Shown here in pieces: positions 7,108 through 13,050 of a stretch of DNA of 13,050 nt. How positions within the stretch are numbered: position 1 is the first letter of the stretch; the number at the start of each line of letters is the position of its first letter. The notes below the pieces were generated by a model. It saw only the letters and a program-made list of their open reading frames with translations. It was not told the origin of the DNA and ran no database searches. The position numbers and the translations under genes were made by a program. This stretch comes from Gammaproteobacteria bacterium (GTDB lineage Bacteria; Pseudomonadota; Gammaproteobacteria; GCA-001735895), in NCBI GenBank assembly GCA_029864065.1, contig JAOTUD010000025.1:1-13050 (forward strand). The letters are read 5' to 3'.

Positions 7108-7665
7108 TTAGCTTGCCAGGAGCTGCCTGAGCCGCTTCCAGTCGAAGGCGGGCCCAGGGTCGGTCTTGCGCGCCGGCGCGATATCGCAGTGACCGGCGAT
7201 GGCATCGGCTACGATATCGGGATAGCTAGCGCGCAGCGCCGTAACCAGCCCTGCGAGGCTGTGATACTGCGGCTCCGCGTAGGGCTGGTCGTCACAACCC
7301 TCGAGCTCGATACCGATCGAGAAATTGTTGCAGGCCTGCTCGCCGCGCCACTCCGATTGACCGGCATGCCAGGCACGATCGAGAAACGAAACAAACTGAA
7401 CCACGCGGCCATCCCGCTCGATCAGGCAGTGGGCCGATACCGTCATGCCGCAGATCGATTCGAAATACTCGTGCGTCGCGGGATCCAGATCGTTGCAAAA
7501 AAACTTGTGGATATGGCCGCCGCCGTATTCGCCAGGTGGTAAACTAATGCCATGTACGACGACCAGTTTTATTTTTGAATCATCGGGCCGCGCATCGAAA
7601 TTGGGAGACCGAATCACTTCCACGGACTGCAACCAGCCTGCATCATCAATGAAAAATTTCGTCAT
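7108..7665 (-). CDS. ampD: 1,6-anhydro-N-acetylmuramyl-L-alanine amidase AmpD
   Basis: Cytoplasmic zinc amidase of 185 residues (E. coli AmpD 183) that cleaves L-alanine from 1,6-anhydro-MurNAc peptides in peptidoglycan recycling. Losing it usually raises anhydro-muropeptides and, where ampR/ampC exist, derepresses beta-lactamase. Zinc ligands by alignment to AmpD are H38 (VVHGISLPPGE), H159 (GHCDIAP) and D169 (KTDPGPAFDW). E120 in GIELEG and K167 match the catalytic residues. SAHCLIERDG and RAWHAGQS are also typical. There is no signal peptide, which fits cytosolic AmpD rather than periplasmic AmiD. Start: ATG at 7665 giving MTKFFIDDAGW. The frame stays open up to 7839, but that extension runs across the rep start and does not resemble AmpD. 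No ampE follows. It is divergent from rep and converges on bpt. Confidence 0.95.
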   Translation of the reverse strand: MTKFFIDDAGWLQSVEVIRSPNFDARPDDSKIKLVVVHGISLPPGEYGGGHIHKFFCNDLDPATHEYFESICGMTVSAHCLIERDGRVVQFVSFLDRAWHAGQSEWRGEQACNNFSIGIELEGCDDQPYAEPQYHSLAGLVTALRASYPDIVADAIAGHCDIAPARKTDPGPAFDWKRLRQLLAS

Positions 7666-7726
7666 TCGGTTGTAATTCGAAAACTGAATTATTGCTAACA
7701 ATTCCTGGCACGATAGTTTATCTACC
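7666..7726. promoter_or_regulatory. Divergent ampD/rep control region with inverted repeats
   Basis: A 61-base AT-rich gap between the two divergent starts. TAATTC (7673-7678) and GAATTA (7686-7691) form a perfect six-base inverted repeat with a seven-base spacer. AATTC (7700-7704) pairs again with the second half, giving three evenly spaced half-sites. A poor -35/-10 pair for rep (TTGCTA at 7692-7697, TAGTTT at 7714-7719) would put the transcript start next to the rep start codon. Promoters for both genes must lie here or inside the opposite gene; which protein binds, if any, is unknown. Confidence 0.3.
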
Positions 7727-9742
<2,016 letters not shown>

Positions 9743-9762
9743 ACCGGTAAAGTCCGATGGAA

Positions 9763-9802
9763 TTTCTCGCGGGGACGCGGGGAACGCAGGGAGCGCGGGG
9801 GA
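9763..9802 (+). repeat. Copy C of the dispersed G-rich tract
   Basis: TTCTCGCGGGGACGCGGGGA and the bases after it match copy B (minus strand of about 7064-7092) at 25 of 29 positions and copy A more loosely. It carries one extra near-decamer (GAGCGCGGGG). It lies 21 bases after the rep stop, in the convergent rep/aapP gap. I recall similar 'cgcggggacgcgggg'-type tracts between genes of many environmental bacteria, but have not checked this. Confidence 0.55.
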
Positions 9803-9861
9803 TTACAGTGCAAACTCCACCTGACCTGCAGCTTAGCGGAAAGAAACAAAAGGAATCTGTG

Positions 9862-9933
9862 TGGATGCCGGGACGAGCCCGGCATGACGGATTGCCTCAT
9901 CAGGGCGGAGCCGGGGTAGTCCCGGCATGACGG
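9862..9933. repeat. Two hairpin-forming direct repeats between rep and aapP
   Basis: Unit 1 contains ATGCCGGG (9865-9872), a five-base loop and CCCGGCAT (9878-9885), a perfect eight-base-pair stem. Unit 2 has GCCGGG (9910-9915), a five-base loop and CCCGGC (9921-9926). Both continue with CCCGGCATGACGG, and the units are 42 bases apart. The loops differ while the stems are kept, which points to selection on structure or to a mobile palindromic repeat. Lying between convergent genes, they may stop transcription from both sides, although no tight U-tract follows. Confidence 0.55.
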
Positions 9934-9946
9934 GTCTGTCTTGCGC

Positions 9947-10723
9947 TTAGTGCGCGAGGATCTGGCTCAGGAACAGCTTGGTGCGTTCGTGCTGCGGATT
10001 ATCGAAGAATTCATGCGGGTTGTTTTCCTCGATGATTTCACCGCCGTCCATAAAGATAACGCGATTGGCGACCGTCTTGGCGAAGCCCATTTCGTGGGTC
10101 ACGCAAAGCATGGTCATTCCTTCCTTGGCCAGTTCGATCATGACGTCCAGCACTTCCTTGATCATCTCCGGATCGAGCGCCGAAGTCGGCTCGTCGAACA
10201 ACATGATCCTCGGGTTCATGCACAACGAACGCGCAATCGCGACACGCTGCTGCTGACCTCCGGAAAGCTGGCCGGGAAACTTTTCGGCCTGCTCGGGTAT
10301 TTTTACCCGTGTCAGGTATTTCATCGCGGTTGCCTCGGCTTCCTTGCGCGGCACCTGCTTGACCCAGATCGGCGCCAGCGCGCAGTTTTCCAACACGGTC
10401 AGGTGTGGGAACAGGTTGAAGTGCTGAAACACCATGCCGACCTCGCGACGGATGGCGTCGATATTCTTGAGATCGTTGGTCAGCTCGACGTTATCGACGA
10501 TAATCTGTCCCTGCTGGTGTTCCTCGAGCCGGTTGATACAACGAATCAAGGTCGATTTACCCGAACCGGAGGGGCCGCAAATTACGATTCTCTCGCCCCG
10601 GTATACTTCTAGATTGACGTTCTTGAGTACATGGAAGGAACCATACCATTTGTGCATGTCCTTGATATTGATGACCAGTTCGTCGGATACGTGGAGATCA
10701 GCTGCTTCTGGTTGACTGCTCAT
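9947..10723 (-). CDS. aapP: Polar amino-acid ABC importer ATPase (AapP/BztD type)
   Basis: Cytoplasmic ATPase of 258 residues, the usual length for the GlnQ/AapP/BztD family, driving amino-acid uptake through the AapQM channel. Walker A GPSGSGKST at 50-58, Q-loop Q100 in VFQHFNLFPHLTV, signature LSGGQ at 153-157, Walker B IMLFDEP with D177 and E178, D-loop SALDPE, and switch H210 in VTHEMGFA. The family-typical RLEEHQQGQIIVD stretch is present. The first 15 or so residues are a variable hydrophilic extension. An AGGG lies about 10 bases before the ATG, and the gene starts 23 bases after aapM stops, so it is the last gene of the operon visible here. The aap name follows operon structure and long permeases; bzt or general polar amino-acid uptake are equally possible. 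Confidence 0.93.
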   Translation of the reverse strand: MSSQPEAADLHVSDELVINIKDMHKWYGSFHVLKNVNLEVYRGERIVICGPSGSGKSTLIRCINRLEEHQQGQIIVDNVELTNDLKNIDAIRREVGMVFQHFNLFPHLTVLENCALAPIWVKQVPRKEAEATAMKYLTRVKIPEQAEKFPGQLSGGQQQRVAIARSLCMNPRIMLFDEPTSALDPEMIKEVLDVMIELAKEGMTMLCVTHEMGFAKTVANRVIFMDGGEIIEENNPHEFFDNPQHERTKLFLSQILAH

Positions 10724-10746
10724 AATTTTATACCCTGCTTAACTAT

Positions 10747-11871
10747 TTAATGTCCGGTATGGAGTTTCTTTTCTAGATAAAGTGAGTACCGTGCCATCGA
10801 GAAGCAGGATACAAAGAAAAAGATTGCGACGAAAACGTAAATTTCCGTCGACAGCCCCTGCCACTTGGTATCGGCCAACGACGCGCGTCCCATACCGAGC
10901 GGATCGAACAGGCCAATGATGATGACGAGCGTAGTATCTTTATAAAGTCCGATGAAAGTATTCACGATCCCGGGGATCGAGATTTTCAGGGCCTGGGGCA
11001 GGATAATCAGGCGCATCGATTGCCAGTATTTCAATCCCATCGAGTCGGCGGCTTCAATCTGTCCTTTGGGTAACGCCTGTAAACCGCCCCTGATGACCTC
11101 TGCAATATAAGCCGATGAAAACAGCGTTACCATGATCAATACGCGCAGCAACAGGTCGAAGGTCGTACCCGGCGGCAGGAAATAATTCAGCATGGTCGAC
11201 GCGACAAACAGCAACGTAATCAGCGGCACACCGCGGATAAACTCGATAAACGCGACGCACACCATGCGCAATGCGGGCATGTGCGATTGCCGCCCGAGTG
11301 CGAGCGCGATGCCTATGGGTAAGGAACCGACGATACCGGTGACACCGATGGTAAGCGTGAGCATGAATCCGCCGAACTTGTCGGTTGGCACCGGTGTCAG
11401 GCCCATGCCACCAATCAGTAGCCAGCCAATGATGACCGGTGCAATTAACGAAAACCATAATCCCTGCTTGCGATAAGGAACATGATCAAACAATACCGGG
11501 ACCAGCGCGGCAAGCATCATGATGAACGACAGGTCGACCCGCCAGCGTTCTTCAACGGGATAAAATCCGTAAACAAATATTTCGAAACGTTTGCCGATAA
11601 ATGCCCAGCAGGCGCCCAGCTCTTGGCCCGCCGCCTGGGCGATGGCGCGACAATCATCGCGCGACTCGGCGACGAAGACAGCGTCCAGGAAAATCCAGTT
11701 CAGCATCGGCGGAATGATGACGTACAGGAAATATATCGTTAGTACTGTAATGACGATGTTGGTTGTCGATGAAAACAGGTTGTGACGAATCCAGCCGATA
11801 ATGCCGACTTCAGTGACGGGAGGCGCCAGGTCCGGATATTCGCCAATTTCGTATGATTGTTCGGTACTCAT
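10747..11871 (-). CDS. aapM: Amino-acid ABC importer permease, AapM/BztC type
   Basis: Inner-membrane permease of 374 residues, longer than the roughly 220-residue GlnP/HisM class and matching AapM/BztC, which carry an N-terminal extension with extra helices. Hydrophobic segments lie at about 36-56, 114-128 and 139-157. A HisM-type permease domain follows from about 168 to 365 with the EAA loop at 273-301 (EAADSMGLKYWQSMRL then LPQALKISIPG), which contacts the ATPase. The motif ACWAFIGKRFEIFVYGFYP then ERWRV between the first two helices is characteristic of AapM. Its start is one base after the aapQ stop, so the two are almost certainly translated together; they would form a heterodimeric channel. 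Substrates are likely polar or general L-amino acids by family; specificity is not visible. Confidence 0.92.
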   Translation of the reverse strand: MSTEQSYEIGEYPDLAPPVTEVGIIGWIRHNLFSSTTNIVITVLTIYFLYVIIPPMLNWIFLDAVFVAESRDDCRAIAQAAGQELGACWAFIGKRFEIFVYGFYPVEERWRVDLSFIMMLAALVPVLFDHVPYRKQGLWFSLIAPVIIGWLLIGGMGLTPVPTDKFGGFMLTLTIGVTGIVGSLPIGIALALGRQSHMPALRMVCVAFIEFIRGVPLITLLFVASTMLNYFLPPGTTFDLLLRVLIMVTLFSSAYIAEVIRGGLQALPKGQIEAADSMGLKYWQSMRLIILPQALKISIPGIVNTFIGLYKDTTLVIIIGLFDPLGMGRASLADTKWQGLSTEIYVFVAIFFFVSCFSMARYSLYLEKKLHTGH

Positions 11872-11872
11872 C

Positions 11873-13050
11873 TTAGCGCTCCACCAGTTTCATACGTTTG
11901 TTATACCAGTTCATAAACGCCGAAATCATCAGTGAAAACATCAGGTACAGGCCCAGCACGATGGTCATGCATTCCATTTCGCGCCCCGTCTGGTTCAATG
12001 ATATTCCGCCGATGGTCGCCACAATATCCATGTAGCCGATCGCAATCGCGAGCGACGAATTCTTGGTGATATTGAGATACTGGCTCGATAGCGGCGGGAT
12101 AATAACGCGCAACGCCTGCGGAATGATGACCAGCTGCATGGTGCGGCTGGGCTTGATACCGAGCGCGAATGCGGCCTCGGACTGGCCATGGCTGATTGCC
12201 TGGATGCCGGCACGCACGATCTCCGCAATGAAGGCCGCGGTATAGAGCGATAACGCTATCCACAGGGCCACAAATTCGGGGCGTAATACCAGTCCACCTT
12301 TAAAGTTAAAGCCCTTGAGTTCGGGATATTCCAGGTATATCGGTGAACCGGCGAGAAAATATACGATTATCGGGAAGGCAATGATTGCACCGAGGCTGAT
12401 CCAGAAAACCGGGTATATTTTACCGGTCGCGTCCTGTATTTTCTTGGCATAACCTTTGAACCAGATAGCAAACGCAATGCCGATTACGAAGGCAGTCAGT
12501 ACTGCCCACATCGCAGGCTCAAATAAGGGTTTTGGCGTATAGAAGCCGCGGTTTGTCAGGAATAATGTACCATCGAAGGCCATCATCGCATTTTTCGGGA
12601 TCGGCAGCGTGTTAACGACGATACCGTGAACTAACAAAATATGGAGTAGTACCGGGACGTTGCGCACGTACTCGATGTAGACGTAAACGACCCTGTTAAT
12701 CAGCCAGTTACTGGACAGGCGTAATACGCCGAGCAGAAATCCGACGATGGTGGAGAGAATAATACCGGCGACCGCCACCAGCAGGGTGTTGATGATGCCG
12801 ACCAGGGCAGCTCGCCAGTGCGGACTGCGAGAATCGTATTCGATCAGGGTTTGATTGATATCGTAGTTCGAAGCATCCCACAGAAAATTAAAACTATACC
12901 CTTTACCGATGGTTTCGAGGTTTGTAACCGCGTTGCTGACGATGAAAAAGAAAAAGGCAGTGATCAAGGCCATAGTAATGACCTGTATCGTGACTGAGCG
13001 CAGTTCCTTGTCGAAAAACAGGCGATATAAAAGTGATGTATTACCGGATG
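11873..13050 (-). CDS. aapQ: Amino-acid ABC importer permease, AapQ/BztB type, 5' end outside window
   Basis: 391 residues are visible, and the frame is open to the right edge. An ATG at 12973 is tempting, but 25 more in-frame residues precede it (ending LFFDKELRSVTIQVIT), and the basic-then-hydrophobic pattern fits the start of AapQ's first helix, so the true start lies beyond 13050. After TM1 comes a periplasmic stretch (GYSFNFLWDASNYDINQTLI). A HisM-type domain begins around LVGIINTLLVAVAGIIL, is interrupted by an insert with two more helices as in AapQ/BztB, and carries the EAA loop SEAAFALGIKPSRTMQL then PQALRVIIPP. It pairs with AapM. In known operons a periplasmic binding protein gene (aapJ) comes first and would be expected upstream, outside this window. 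Confidence 0.9.
   Translation of the reverse strand, partial: SGNTSLLYRLFFDKELRSVTIQVITMALITAFFFFIVSNAVTNLETIGKGYSFNFLWDASNYDINQTLIEYDSRSPHWRAALVGIINTLLVAVAGIILSTIVGFLLGVLRLSSNWLINRVVYVYIEYVRNVPVLLHILLVHGIVVNTLPIPKNAMMAFDGTLFLTNRGFYTPKPLFEPAMWAVLTAFVIGIAFAIWFKGYAKKIQDATGKIYPVFWISLGAIIAFPIIVYFLAGSPIYLEYPELKGFNFKGGLVLRPEFVALWIALSLYTAAFIAEIVRAGIQAISHGQSEAAFALGIKPSRTMQLVIIPQALRVIIPPLSSQYLNITKNSSLAIAIGYMDIVATIGGISLNQTGREMECMTIVLGLYLMFSLMISAFMNWYNKRMKLVER

Noticed and set aside
9743..9946. A small gene or RNA gene in the rep/aapP gap
   Set aside because: Only repeats and short frames are present; no tRNA-like fold or credible start signal was seen.
12973..13050. ATG at 12973 as the aapQ start
   Set aside because: The frame continues to the window edge with plausible N-terminal residues, and starting at 12973 would clip the first membrane helix.

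Overview
The window looks like ordinary chromosomal sequence from a gammaproteobacterium, probably an uncultured or environmental one. GC is moderately high (estimated by eye), and the proteins resemble E. coli YadG/YadH, TatD, AmpD, Rep and PhoP/PhoQ, plus a Bpt leucyltransferase and an Aap/Bzt-type amino-acid ABC transporter. All of these readings rest on family motifs and remembered homologues, not on a search. I see no phage, transposase, CRISPR array, toxin-antitoxin pair or defence island, and no credible previously undescribed system. The less ordinary material is in the intergenic repeats and in two gene arrangements.

Layout. (1) Positions 1-3513 are all on the minus strand. In transcription order they hold a CPA2-type cation/proton antiporter, a glycine-zipper envelope protein, a PhoP-like response regulator and a PhoQ-like sensor kinase. 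The kinase runs off the left edge and lacks its ATP-binding domain here. The glycine-zipper gene and the two-component pair look like one operon, with a candidate PhoP-box promoter in front. (2) Positions 3598-6085 on the plus strand hold a tightly packed yadG-yadH-tatD unit in which each junction overlaps by one base. (3) Positions 6224-6937 on the plus strand encode aspartate/glutamate leucyltransferase (bpt), which acts in the N-degron pathway. (4) ampD (7108-7665, minus) and rep (7727-9742, plus, TTG start) are divergent, with a 61-base AT-rich gap containing inverted repeats. (5) Positions 9947-13050 on the minus strand hold the aapQ-aapM-aapP part of a polar amino-acid ABC importer. AapQ is cut off at its N-terminus by the right edge, and a periplasmic binding-protein gene is expected just outside.

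Both convergent gaps (bpt/ampD and rep/aapP) carry repeats. Three copies of a G-rich 'TCTCGCGGGGAC' tract are present, two of them arranged as an inverted pair, and two hairpin-forming 'GCCGGG...CCCGGCATGACGG' units lie next to the third. Functionally the window combines envelope stress sensing (PhoPQ-like, glycine zipper), ion homeostasis, export (YadGH), nucleic-acid metabolism (TatD, Rep), protein turnover (Bpt), cell-wall recycling (AmpD) and amino-acid uptake (Aap). No gap between genes exceeds about 205 bases.
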